Source: Anniella stebbinsi
Taxonomy: Eukaryota; Chordata; Lepidosauria; Squamata; Anniellidae
DNA length: 64,000 nt
NCBI GenBank assembly: GCA_029215795.1
Contig: JARDYH010000001.1
Location: forward strand, 350,820,154 to 350,884,153
Reading direction: 5' to 3'
Part shown: piece by piece, positions 33,298 through 44,840 of the stretch
How positions within the stretch are numbered: position 1 is the stretch's first letter
Layout: every line of letters starts with the position of its first letter
Translations under genes and position numbers: made by a program
The notes under the pieces: generated by a model
The model's input: the letters and a program-made list of their open reading frames with translations, nothing else
Told to the model about the DNA's origin: nothing
The model's database searches: none

Positions 33298-34322
33298 TAG
33301 GGTGACCATATTTTGGAAACCAAAAAGGAGGACAACTTGGTCGGTCCCCCACCAACATGTCCGCCCTCAGGGAGGGGGGGTCCAGCACCAAGAGGGGGTG
33401 CCCACCTGAACATAGCATTGGTCACTTGTCTAATTTTACAGCACACAATTAAGACAAATCTGTTCTACATAACATCTTAATGTTTAAAACACTGAAATAA
33501 CAAGTGAGACATCCAATGTATCTGAAATTAACTCCACTCACTCTTACTTTTGTAGCTTTTGCTGTACTTTGTAGCTATACTCTGTATGATACATTCTCTC
33601 TTTCCCTCAAATATCTTTTCTGATTGTATCTTCACTCCACGGCAAGCTAATGGGGCTTGCTGCCAGCTGGCTGGCTTTTTTATTTTTAAAGTTCAATTTT
33701 AAAACCTCGAACTTTAAAAAATTCCTAAAAATCAACAGATGAACAGATCTGCTTGAAACTTGGCATGGCTAAAGCCCTACTTAAGAGCTATCATGGTGCC
33801 AAGTTTCACCACTTTATCTTTTAAAATGACAGCTTTTAAAAATAATAATTTTAAAACCTCAAACTTTTTAAAAAATCCTAAAATCAATGGATGAACGGAT
33901 CCACTTCAAATTTGGCCTGGCTAAAGCCCTACTTAAGCTCTATCACAATGCCAAGTTTCATATCTATACCTTTAAAAATTACAGTTTTTTAAAAAAAGAT
34001 AATAATTTTAAAACCTCAAACTTTATTTTAAAAAAGTCTAAAAATGAATGGTTGAATGGAACTGCTTCAAATTTGGCATGGCTAAAGTCCTACCTAACGT
34101 CTATCAGGGTGCCAAGTTTCATATCTTTATGTTTAAAAATGACAGAGCTGTAAACATATTTGTTAATTCCCATTGACTATAAAGTAGAGCTGCCCTTTGG
34201 GTGGGAGGAGGATGAGAAAAATCCGGATTTTTCTTCAAATTTCATAATCCCCCCCCCCCCCTTTCCTGGATTTGTTATCCAAAATCCTGAGTGCTGGTTT
34301 TTCCTAACATATGGTCACCCTA
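33298..34322. mobile_element. TIR element, family C (ends TAGGGTGACCATATTTTGG)
   Basis: The left end TAGGGTGACCATATTTTGG and the right end ACATATGGTCACCCTA are inverted. The subterminal words AAACCAAAAAGGAGGACA and GTTATCCAAAATCCTG are also complementary in style. The interior carries three tandem modules (33697-34150). Flanks CTGCATTC and TTTGAAAC do not match, so the target duplication is lost or the ends belong to different copies. Confidence 0.6.
33697..34150. repeat. tandem module array, about 155 bp x3
   Basis: Three units starting TTTTAAAACCTC at 33697, 33849 and 34006. Each holds AATCAAYRGATGAACGGATC-like, CTTGGCATGGCTAAAGCC-like and GGTGCCAAGTTTCA-like segments. The same module recurs at 37139-37735. 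Confidence 0.8.
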
Positions 34323-35429
34323 TTTGAAACTAGCTGAAATTACATGGGGAAGAGAGAAGTCTGTACATTTCAATGGGACAGCACCCTCTAGTGGGTGTTT
34401 TATTAATGGAGGCACAGCCATGCCTCCATTGTTAAGGGCCATCAGTAAAAAACACATTCCGCCATGTTAAAGTGATAATGGGGGGGGGGTCATTCTAACA
34501 GCCATAAAATCGAAAATGTTTCACCAATCTTTCTGAAATTTACAGGTGCCAGAAAGAAATGTTTGTTTTACATTACCTGAAAATTTCAAGAAGATTGGTG
34601 AAAGATTGAGGGAAGGAGAGCAGTTTAAGGTAGAAAAGGAACACAAACCTGTCTCCCTGCTTTTGTCAAATGATTTTGGGTTTGCGAGTTTTGTGCTCAC
34701 GATTTGCATAATATCTAGAGCCTTATTAATTAATCCAGTGGTGGGGTCTTCTTTCTCCTTGACTGTAGTTGGTGAAAAGCTTTTCGTTTTTTAAAAAATT
34801 CCCTTTGGTTGACTTTTAAGGACTATTTTAACCTCTCATTCAAGTCAATGTGGAGGCCATCTTCCCTCATAGCATGAGGCACACTCAGTAGCGTCGCTCT
34901 ACCCCTCCCTCCTGCCTTAGAATGTTGGGGGTGGATGGGTGAAATGGCCGCTGCCTCTATAGCACAGACCTTTTGAGTGAAGAAGAAGAGTTTCTCTTTT
35001 CTCTTCTGGAACAAGCTTTCCTTTGGCTCTAAGAGTAATTTGGGCTAACTTCATAAGGCCAGTTTGCTCTTTTGTTCACTGGTGAAGCAGGGTGTGGCTC
35101 CTCTGGATCCATGGTAACCTGATCTTCAGATCTCTCCTGGGAATAGGTGGCTATTCATCCCTTTCAATCCCCCCACCCCACTCACACACAGTGTGCTCCT
35201 TCCCTTTTTTCTAAGAGTTTGGTCCATGCTGCTATAAAGTTGAAAGCTTCAAACACTTCATTTAATTAGTTTGGGCCAGTGTTAAGTTTTAAGTACAATG
35301 TTGAAACCTTTCAAAGTGCTTCTGGGCCTACAACATTGGTTTCGGCCTAGTCACCCTGTTTTTCTAATAAGATTTAGAAACAGTTAAACTGTTGTGTATT
35401 TTGCATAGCGTACACATGCATTTTCTTTC
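34323..35429. other. intergenic with one inverted repeat
   Basis: 34519-34605 contains TTCACCAATCTTTCTGAAATT and its near complement ATTTCAAGAAGATTGGTGAA. The remainder is unassigned. Confidence 0.4.
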
Positions 35430-35715
35430 TAATCCTTGCAGTCTACACTGGCTTCCTCCTGGATGTGCTTTTGGAGGCAGACAACCCCTTTTTTGTTCCA
35501 GCAGGCCTTTTGCAAATAATCTGGACCTCTGTCTATACTGTTGACTTTTCAATTGTTATGTATTTAAAATGTTTAAAATGCTTTAATATTGAAACGTATT
35601 TAATTGTATTTTAAACTTTTGTATATTTCTATTTATAGGTTTTAGCTGTATATGTTTTAGTTTTGTAAGGCTGCCCTGAGGTCCAGCATTGGGCAAAAGG
35701 CAGGATACTACTACT
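35430..35715 (+). mobile_element. LINE 3' tail (L2/CR1 superfamily)
   Basis: Ends TGCCCTGAGGTCCAGCATTG and GGGCAAAAGGCAGGATACTAC followed by a short (CTA)n. The preceding region is AT-rich 3' UTR-like sequence. Confidence 0.55.
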
Positions 35716-36419
35716 ACTAGTAATGTTTCAGATTTCACTTCTGCATCTGATGTTCTTTTGCATTTACTTTTCTTTATAAACCATTGATATCTTAAGACTT
35801 CTTGTGTGGCATGTTTTCATTGGTTTAACAAGTTAAAGGTATTCACTGTTTTCATGCTTATGTTATAAAATCTATTTTCAACAGGCCTAGTAACTTCAAG
35901 AGTAACAGAGTTGGGGAAAATCCTCAATCTCTTTGCTATCAGAGGCACTGAGTAAGGGACCCCTGGAGATAATTTAGACTGACCCCAACCACAAAACACT
36001 ATTCCCCCTTCTGAAGAGATCTGGACCACAGACTACTAAAGACAAACAAAGTAGCAGGCCATAACAGTTCTCATGTGGCCATTTGCCTTATGAGGCAGGT
36101 GCTCTGTGGGCTACCAAATGGAGGGACTAACAGGCCATAAAGTTGCCTGGCTGGGTCTGCCAGAAATCCACCCTCAACACCCCTGGAAGGTCCAGGAATC
36201 CCACCCTCCACCCCTGGGTTTAATGTACTGGCTTCCCCTGGCTGGACCTTGCAGGAAACTATAGGGACAGACAGAGCAGGCATTCATAACACACATAGAA
36301 TGCTGAGACGGGCAAATCTAAAAGCAAGTGTGTTGCTTTTCAAGAACCAAGGAAATTCAATGGGTCTTACTTTTCAGTAAATATCTAGGGATGGAAATGC
36401 AGCCTGTGCAAGAACTGAG

Positions 36420-37056
36420 TAGGGTGACCATATTTGGGAAACCAAAAAAGAGGACACCTAGTGGGGGGGGGCAGGAAAATGGCTTTCTGGGGCCACCTTA
36501 AAGTCCCCAATTGGGGTGGAGGAGGGGAAAGCATGTCATTCTCACCCCCACCCCACTGCTCCAATCAGGCCCTTTTCTATAATGTCTGGGAATGACATGT
36601 TTTCCCCTTTTAAGGCCTTGATTGGAGCAGTGGGAGAGAATGACACACCTCCAGAAAGCATGTCATTCCCCCCTGCCATGCTAATGGTGACCTTAAAGGG
36701 GAAAGTGTGTAATTCCAGGTCATTATAGACCATTGCATAAAATCCCCCCTGACACCGAGGATAGAACAAAAACCAGGAGAAATCTGGGGAAATCCTGACA
36801 GTTTTTAATTTTTATTTATTATTGCATTTATATCCCACCTTTTTTCCTTCAAGAAACCCAAGGCGGCATACATAATCCTCCTCCTCTCCATTTTATCCTC
36901 ACAACAGCAACCCTGTGAGGTGGGTTGGGCTGAGAGTCTGCAATTGGCCCAAAGTCACCCAATGGGTTTCCATGGCTAAGTGGGGAGTAGAACCCAGATC
37001 TCCCAGCTCCCAGTCCAACACTTTAGCCACTAGGCCACACCCTAGTGGTCACCCTA
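36420..37056. mobile_element. TIR element, family C (copy 2), carrying a SINE
   Basis: Left TAGGGTGACCATATTTGGG, right GTGGTCACCCTA. Flanks GAACTGAG and GAATTGAG match at 7 of 8 bases. A tRNA-SINE occupies much of the right half. The target lies at the edge of the module array that continues to 37735. Confidence 0.75.
36815..37045 (-). repeat. tRNA-derived SINE (second type), minus strand
   Basis: Carries TTTATCCTCACAACAGCAAC, GGCCCAAAGTCACCCAATGG and the B-box complement GTAGAACCCAGATCTCC, then CACTAGGCCACAC. Matches 31354-31572. Confidence 0.7.
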
Positions 37057-37057
37057 G

Positions 37058-37735
37058 AATTGAGCCATGCCAAGTTGGAAGCAGATCGGTTCGTGCCTTG
37101 ATTTTTAGGATACTTTTTTAAAAAGCTTGTCTTCAAAAAATTCCTAAAATTCAAGGCATGAACCAATCTGCTTCCAACTTGGCATGGCTAAAGCCGTACA
37201 TAAGAGGTACCATGGTGCCAAGTTTAATCTCTTCATCTTTAATTTTTTTTTTTAATGTACTGCTCAAGGCCCTAGACCCCAAAGAGTATTGTGTTTGAAG
37301 TTTTAAAAAAGTTTTAAAAATTCCTAAAACTCAAGGTATAAACAGATCTGCTTCCAACTTGGCATGGCTCAATCCCTACTTAAGAGCTACCATGCAATTG
37401 TAAGCATTTTAGTTAATTAAAAAAATTAAATTGAAGTTTTAAACATTTCTAAAAATCAAGGGATGAACGGATCTGCTTTCAACTTGGCATGGCTAAATCC
37501 CTACTTCAGAGCTACCATGGTGCCAAGTTTCATCTCTTTATCTTTAATTTCATTTTTTAAACTTGTACTGCTCAAGGTCCTAGACCCCAAAGAAATTTCT
37601 GTTTGAACTTAAAAAAATCCTAAAAATCAAGGCATGAACGGATCTGCTTCAAACTTGACATAGCTATATCCCTACTTAAGAGCTACCATGATGCCAGGTT
37701 TCATCTCTTTATCTTTAAAAATGAGGGAGATGCAA
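37058..37735. repeat. module array, four direct units plus one inverted
   Basis: Direct units start near 37139, 37319, 37444 and 37611. Each holds ATCAAGGSATGAACGGATC-like, AACTTGGCATGGCTAAATCC-like and CTTAAGAGCTACCATG segments. An inverted piece (GCCATGCCAAGTTGGAAG) is at 37064. A linker with CTCAAGGCCCTAGACCCC occurs twice (37264 and 37572). Confidence 0.8.
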
Positions 37736-37888
37736 GCATTTTGGTTGATTTATTCATTTTAAAAGTGAGTTCAACACATAACACTAGCTTTGATTTTATA
37801 TTGTATGTCAAGATGGTGTAACATCCTGGCTGACGCTGGCTTGGTTGTCAACTGTATAATGTCCAGTCATCCGTTACACAAAGCCATG

Positions 37889-38257
37889 AAATTCATTAAA
37901 CAAAAAACCCACGGTTTACAAAAACAATGTTAAGGCTCTACAGTTTCCAACCAAGCACCAAAAAGCAGGGAAATTGGGAATTAAGGCTCACAAGTTGGTG
38001 GCCCTAAGTTGTTCGTTATCAGTTGTCCACAACCCCACAGTCACCTCTGCATATCATATTCTCCACCCTGTCCTCATGGTTTATCTGCTTTAGGAGAATG
38101 AGAATTTCACTTGCACTTTCTGCCTCCTTAGGGAGGATGTGGCGTTAAGGCCTGTGAGTCTTAACTCCCAATTTCCCTGCTTTTTGGTGTTTGGTTGGAA
38201 ACTGTAGAGCCTTAACATTGTTTTTGTAAACTGTAGGTTTTTTGTTTAATGAATAGC
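37889..38257. repeat. long inverted repeat, about 100 bp arms
   Basis: Arm 1 (37889-37995) and arm 2 (38147-38257) are near-perfect complements, for example CAATGTTAAGGCTCTACAG against CTGTAGAGCCTTAACATTG. The outer words ATTCATTAAACAAAAAACC and GGTTTTTTGTTTAATGAAT are exact complements. The loop is about 150 bp. Target duplication not seen. Confidence 0.8.
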
Positions 38258-39427
38258 CCTCTAGTGCGCATTTTATAGCGCACACAGCAGGAAATCCCAA
38301 CAAATACTGCAATGGAGATGGAGACATGCAGGAAGCTCACAGCGCTGTCAAAATGATCTGCGGACATCCGTGAGTGGCCAGTCACGAGCATGCTATAAAA
38401 CGCTTGTTGAAAGAAGCCCAAAATCTAATAATCAAGCCTAGTCAAAGAAGTGTTGACACAGACAGCGCTAGTCACTGAACTGTATGTGTTGTGCATGCCA
38501 TCTTCAGGATACTTATGTATCATTTTGTTTGCACCAGAGAGTAGACAGATAGTAATATTCTTAGGACCTGATGCGGTTACATTGCTGAAGCTATGGGCCA
38601 AATGTTACTTTAAAGACAAAGGGTAGCATCCAACAGGGGTCTTCTGCGCATGGCTGCTCTACTTCACATGTGGTCCCTACTGCTGGTGGCCGTGACGTAG
38701 CGCTTCTAGGGGCAAGCCCCAAAACAAGTGGAAATGCTCATTCTGGAATGGTCAGGCCACCAGCAGTAGGGGCCATGTGCATGGTGGGGCCATGTGTGAA
38801 AAGCCCCTGTTGGCTCCTGCCCATAGCTAAGTTACATCGTTCCTTCCCACTTTTTACCCTAAAGTAAATGTAGGCCCCACAATTTGAATGGGGACCCTAA
38901 CTTGGGAGAAAGCGAGGCTTTAATCCTTCCCCCTGTTGCGGTCCTGATCCAGATCCCCCTATTCCCCAGTGCCTGCATCGTACATTGCCAAATGGCGGTC
39001 CATACCTTTTTTTAAAAAAAAAAATCATTTCATTTATTTATTTTATTACATTTGTATACCGTCCCATAGCCAAAGCTCTCTGGGTGGTTTAAAGGATCAT
39101 TATTTGGCAATATAAAATGCAGGCATGCCCCACCCCCACCCCTCCTCTAGACCTGATTGGTACTGCAGCAGAGGGTAGGGTTAATGGCCCATTATCCCCC
39201 AGATCAGAGGCTCTGAACTTAATTCTTGAGTACAAAAAGCAGGCATAACGACTGGCTCCATTTGAAAATTAGTGTAAGCGTTACCCCTTCATGTCAGCAA
39301 CGTGACAGCATCATGGACCTTCTATATGCTCTCTGGTGCAATCGAAATAATATCTTCTTTGGGTCTAAGTAGCCTCAGCCTGCTCAGTCCCTGGAAAGTA
39401 CATCGGAACCCAAAAGGAGCCATGTTG
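38258..39427. other. intergenic with a LINE tail
   Basis: 39028-39095 is an inverted L2 tail (TTTGTATACCGTCCCATAGC). 38330-38420 shares wording with the right end of the 21930 element. No gene supported. Confidence 0.4.
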
Positions 39428-39600
39428 GTTTGGGAAAGGGCTATGGCTCAGTGGCAGAATACATGCATTGCATGCAAAAGATTCAGATTCATTCCCCTGA
39501 CATCTTCAGGTAGGGCAGGAAAAAACTCTGGTCTGAAATCTTGTAGGACTGTTGTCAGTCAGTGCAGGGAATAGACGGACCAATGATTTTACTCTGGATA
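39428..39600 (+). repeat. tRNA-derived SINE
   Basis: A-box-like GGCTCAGTGGCAGAATAC, B-box-like GATTCAGATTCATTCCCC, then CTTCAGGTAGGGCAGG and GTCAGTCAGTGCAGGGAATA. Same family as 48838. Confidence 0.65.
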
Positions 39601-41073
39601 CAGCAGTTCTCTATTGATATAAGTGTAATCAATAAAGTCCTTGATGGTCTTTGAAGTGAAATCAATTTATAGGGCAACAGTGTTAGCAGTTCCCAGTCTT
39701 TAAAACATGTCTATGGAGAAGCATCCTTTTGGGGGACTTTTGGTCAGTTCTCATTTTTCGTCACACAATATCAATCTTACCATCTCTATATTTCAGATGA
39801 TGGGCTGGGGTGGGGAGGGAATTGTATTGTAATTCTGTTTTAAAAAAAAGAAAAAGAAAAAAATGAAACGCTTCAACATGTGATTGGCAGGTTGATTACA
39901 ATAATGCATGCGATTAAACTCTTGGTGTGCTTGTATAACGAACGAGAGGACGTCAGTGGTGATTAACGGTGTTTTTGTTAAGTCTCGGTGTGTTAACTTT
40001 TTGAGTTTGCATAGCCTGTGCGCAAGAACCAACGGGATACCTGATGATGAGTTATTCAGTGGTTTTGTGTCTTTTGTTTATCTGTAAAAAAAAAAAAAAA
40101 AAAAGGAAAAAAGGTTGTAATTGGTAATCAGGGAATCAATGAATTGAGCATTAAGTAAACTAAATACTTCATTTATATGTGATGTAAATTACCATGGATG
40201 CAAACAGAATGGCACAAAGTTACCTGCACGTTATTCTTGACAAGCGGGGAAACCCAAATTGCTGCTATTGTGTGTTTGAAGGGTATCATTCAAAGAATGA
40301 TGACTGCAATGGGATTCAATTATGTGGACGTTTTTCTTTGGGCTGCACATAATACCTGTGGCACAGCGGGTCAAGCCCAGGACCTACTCTGTTTACCTGG
40401 GGCAGCAGTCTTTCTGGGGGTGAAGACATGGGCCTCATCGCTCCATCAGCGCAGCCTGGCTACAGCAAAACCGCTCCCTCACACAATTAGTCAACTCCAC
40501 GTTTTTGTCATTATAAGGGTGGCGCTAGTCATGAAGGTCAATGGGGTTAATGGGGGCTGAAGACAGGAAAAGGTGATGACTGGGAAGAATACTCTTAGAG
40601 CTCCATCACACCAGCATTTTATTGTACTTTCGTCCTGCCTTGTTTACTGTTTTGCCCTGCAATTCTCGCACAACGTTGTCCCTGTCCTACAGTCATCTCG
40701 CCTCTTCGCCTCCATTTTCTGTGTTTTTCTAGGGTGGGGAAAGTGTAGTATTTTTTATCCATGTGGGATAAAACCGCCCTTCTGTCCCAGTGTATTGCCA
40801 TCCTCGTGCTATGTCGCAGAATGTCCCTTCTTGGGGTGAGGGTACGTTGAAGGTTGATGAAAGGGGAGGGTGGGATTGGTTCTCCTCCAGTCCGTAAAAT
40901 TGCTGAACTGCGAAGGGGGAGGGAGGGAGAGAGAGCCAATGAGAGGAACTGACAAATACCATCGCTACCCTGAAACTAAAACTGCAATTAATTGGCTACG
41001 TTAATCAATTATAAACATAATTTGATCATCTAAAAGGTACCACAGTTAATTGGGCAGCAGACTTTTTAAAAAC
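39601..41073. other. intergenic, mostly unassigned
   Basis: Poly-A at 40086-40104. 40597-40840 is related to the interior of the 18249 element (TAGAGCTCCATCACACCAGC at its start) and is the only assigned repeat. Confidence 0.4.
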
Positions 41074-42055
41074 TAAGGTGCCCAGATCGCCCAGGGTTTC
41101 CCGGTCTTAACCGGGAAAACTGGGGCGATCCAGGCCGACCGGGGGGTGGCGGGGGCAAATCGGGCCTCGAGAAGCCCGGATGGCGGGTCCTCCACCACCG
41201 CCGGGTCCTCCGCCGCCGCCGGTACCGGGTCTGCCGCCGCTGTCAGGTCCGCCGCTGCTGCCGGGTCCTCTGCCACCGCTGGGTCCTCCACTACCGCCAG
41301 GTCCTCTGCCGCCGCCGGGCTCGTGAGGCCAGAGGCCGTGCAGAAGAGGAGGGAGAGGGCCGAATCCGGAAGTTATGTAATCGGCCCTTCCCCGCCTCTT
41401 TTGTGTGGCCTCTGGCCTCCTCGTGGGTTTGTTGCGATGGCGATGAGCCCCGAGGAGCCCAGATGCCCGCACGGAAGAGGCGGGGGAGGGCTGATTCCAG
41501 AAGTGATGTCAGCCTCCCTCGCTTCTTCTGTGCGGGCATCCGGGCTCCTCGGGACTCGTTGCCATCGCGACAAACCCCGAGCAGGCCAGAGGCCACACAG
41601 AAGAGGCGGAGGAGGGCCGATTACATAACTTCCGAATTCAGCCCTCTTCCGCCTCTACCGCGTGGCCTCTGGCCTCATGAGCCCAGCGGCGGCGGAGGAC
41701 CTGGCGGCAGCGGACCCGGTGGCGGAGGAGGACCCGGCGTTGGCAGATGACCCGGCGGCGGCGGCGGCTGTGGTGGACCTGGCGGGGGCGGTGGCGACGG
41801 TGGTGGACCCAGCGGCGGCGGTGGCGGACCCGGCGGCGGCAGAGTACCCAGTAGGTCCGGGCTGGTGTTTTGGGAGGGGGGTGGCTTGGTGGTGGGGTTT
41901 GTTTCAGGTGGGGGGGTGCCTGCTTGTTGGCCGCATGGCGGGCAGCCTTTTTAATTTTTTTAATATTATGTTGGGGGGGTCTGCTTTGGTGGGCACGCCC
42001 CCTTTGGGCAGCCATTTTGAACCGGGATTTTGCTTTGCAAAATCTGGTCACCCTA
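41074..42055. mobile_element. GC-rich foldback element that mimics a CpG island
   Basis: Left end TAAGGTGCCCAGATCG, right end GCAAAATCTGGTCACCCTA, with TAAAAAC duplicated at both flanks (41067-41073 and 42056-42062). The interior is an inverted array of GGTCCTCCRCCRCCGCCG units (left arm) and CGGCGGCGGAGGACC units (right arm) about an axis near 41510, with AGAAGAGGCGGG blocks between. GC and CpG are far above the flanks. Long Pro/Gly/Ala-rich frames on both strands are composition artefacts. Confidence 0.75.
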
Positions 42056-42259
42056 TAAAAACAAAATGTTACTTTTAATGCAAGTGCTTTTCAAACTTTT
42101 GTGCTTTGAATACAAATGCAAGGCAAGCACTGTGTTCATGGAAATATGCCCTTCTCTCTCACCTAAGATGGAATTCCTGTTCTAAAGTGATATTTGCTTT
42201 GTCATTTACTTGCACACACACAAACCTTACATCTAAAAACAATGTATGCCTTTTGCTCC

Positions 42260-43075
42260 AGAAGAATTTATTTATTTATTTTTATTTATTGCATTTTTAT
42301 ACTGCCCAATAGCCGAAGCTCTCCAGGCGGTTCACAAAAATTAAAAACACAAAGTACAATTTAAAGTATAAAATTTAAACCACAATATAAAAAACACAAT
42401 ATAAAAGTACAACATAAAAGTAAAACCCAAATAAAAACCAATCAGCAATATAGACATTTTAAATACAGATTTAAATACAGTTTTAAAACAGCAAAGTTAA
42501 AAGACTAAGATGGTAAAATGTTAAAATACTTGGAAAATTAAAATACATGGCATCAAAAAGAGTATAATGTAGGTGCCAGGCAAACCTCTCTAGGGAGCTC
42601 ATTCTACAGCCAGGGTGCTGCAGCAGCAGAAAAGGCCCTCCTCCTGGTAGCCACCTGCCACACTTCCTTTGGCAGGGGCTCATGGAGAAGGCCCCCTGAA
42701 GATGATCTTAGGGTCTGGGTAGGTACATGTGGGAGGATGTGTTCCTTCAGATAACCTGGCCCCAACCCATATAGGGCTTTGAAAGTTAATACCAGCTCTT
42801 TGAATTGGGCCCCAACCTGGACTGGCAGCCAGTGAAGCTGGAAAAACACTGGCAAAATGTGGTTGGTCACTCCCTGTTAACGATCATGCTGCCCTGTTTT
42901 GTACCAGTTGAAGTTTCTGGACCGTTTTCAAAGGCAGCTCCACATATAAGGCACTGCAGGAATGCAGACATTTGGTTACCAGGCCATGGATAACTGTAGC
43001 TTGGCTATCTCTGTTCAGATAAGGGCGTAGTTGGTGCATCAGCCTAAACTGATAAAAAGTGCTCCTTGCCACGGA
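42260..43075 (-). mobile_element. L2-type LINE 3' fragment, minus strand
   Basis: The plus strand starts TTTATACTGCCCAATAGCCG (inverted tail). The minus-strand frames hold LHWLPVQVGAQFKELVLTFK, GLGPGYLKEH and CSALYVELPLKTVQKLQLVQ. Frameshifted; dead copy. Confidence 0.85.
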
Positions 43076-43417
43076 GCTACATAGCAGCAGTTTAAACATG
43101 CTCACTAACCATTTGCTGCAAAAGGGTTAGCGGCCGAAGTCTCCTAGAGAGCTTCTTCTATGGCACCTTATGCCCAATTTGTGACTCACCAAGCCAACTG
43201 CAACCCACTAACTATAGACTGTGGCCTAATCTACACCAAGCAGGCTATTGCACTATGAAAGCGGTATATAAAAGGCAGGAGCCACACTACTGCTTTATAA
43301 AGGTATTGAAGTGCACTGACAACTATTGGGGCCCATAGACACATACTATATACCACATTCATACCACTATATCTTGTTTGGTGTAGATTAGGCCTGAGAC
43401 TGCTAGGTGCTTAACAC

Positions 43418-44070
43418 TAGGGGTGTGCATGGACCCCCTGATCTGGACGCCATTTGAGGTGATTTTTGAAGCCATAGGTTTGCATGGGGAAAAAGGGCTA
43501 TAACTTTTTTTATTTTAAAAGCTATCAAGTTGATACTTTGGGACATTGCAGATGGGGTGTAGGTAGTCATGTGTGTAAAATTTCAGAAACATTGGTACAT
43601 GCATTTACTCGTAATTTTTGAAAAAAGACCAGGAAGTGCTTATAACTTTTTTATTTTAAAAGCTATAAAGTTCAAACTTTGGGACATTGCACATGGAGTG
43701 GAGGTACACAAGTGTGGGAAATTTCAGAAACATTGGTTTATGCGTATAGTGGCTATGAATTTTTGAAAAACGGAAATGATCATTTTTCAAAAATTCATAG
43801 CCACTACATGCGTGCGCCAATGTTTCTGAAATTTTCCACACATGTGTACCTCCATTCCATGTACAATGTCCCAAAGTTTGAACTTTATAGCTTTTAAAAT
43901 AAAAAAGTTATAAGCCTAGGGATGTGCACGGACCCCCGATCTGGATCAGTCAGATCCAGATCGGCCTGATCTGGATCTGTATGATCTAGATCCGATCCAA
44001 TCTGGATCCGGATCATCTGGATCAGGCCAATTTGATCTGGAACTGTGATCTGGATCTGTTCACATCCCTA
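43418..44070. mobile_element. foldback MITE, TAGGGATGTGCA family (copy 2)
   Basis: Left TAGGGGTGTGCATGG, right TGTTCACATCCCTA, with the exact 8 bp duplication CTTAACAC on both sides (43410-43417 and 44071-44078). Modules with AACTTTTTTATTTTAAAAGC and GAAATTTCAGAAACATTGG occur twice forward and once inverted around an axis near 43778. A GATCTGGATC-type repeat block fills the right end (43935-44060) but is nearly absent on the left. Confidence 0.92.
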
Positions 44071-44289
44071 CTTAACACCCTCCTTTAAATAAAAAAAAAC
44101 TAGCTGTAAAAATAGGACATTTTAGCAAGCCCCAGATGGTGCACTGTGCTTGTCTTACTGCGTCACAAACTCTGCAAGCATAATCCAAGGTATAGGAACT
44201 CTAGCATTTAGGCCTCTCAGTGGCTAAGGTTGTATGTATTAGCAGCAAATGAGGATTAATACACACACAACCTTCTGCCTCTTTGCATT

Positions 44290-44840
44290 GTGCCTGGTCC
44301 TAATTACCACAAGAAATCACTCTTTGCTTAGTAAAGCGTTATCACTAAAGGCCAAACTCACTTCATTCAAGAGCTTTGCATCCTTCCAGCTATAAAGAGT
44401 GGCAAATAATAAGTTTATAGATTCTGGGGTTCTTGTTTTTAAATAGCATGTATTAAGAACACCGCCAGCATTTAATACAGTGATGTTTAGAGGCATGCTA
44501 ATAGCCACAAGAAAAAAAATTCAGACCTCCATAATGCGCTTTAATCACCGGCTGGAGATCAAAAACCACCATGTGATTTTTATACAGCATGGGCTGCTTC
44601 CAGGACTGCCTTACATGGAAACAGATCAATGGCAAAATTGGTAGATACAGCAAAGCATTTGCAATAAAAGCTTTTTATGTATCTTGTTCAAAGCATGTAA
44701 GTGCCTTTTAGATCACTGATTGAACTGTAGACAGTATAAAGTGGAACCTTTTAATACTAAAATAAATTTCCAGAGTAAAAATTCCATTATAGGGAAAAGT
44801 GTTTTTGCTGCAGCGGGATAGATAATAATTCTTTCACACG
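44290..44840. other. non-repetitive AT-rich stretch, candidate conserved non-coding element
   Basis: Unique wording throughout, with motifs such as AGGCATGCTAATAGCC (octamer-like) and GCGCTTTAATCACCGG. Texture resembles deeply conserved enhancers. No open frame. Inference only. Confidence 0.3.

Noticed and set aside
41073..42078. Long Pro/Gly/Ala-rich open frames on both strands, or a gene promoter CpG island
   Set aside because: All frames follow from the GCC/GGC unit array inside a bounded foldback element. The flanking 7 bp duplication and inverted arms point to an insertion, not a gene.
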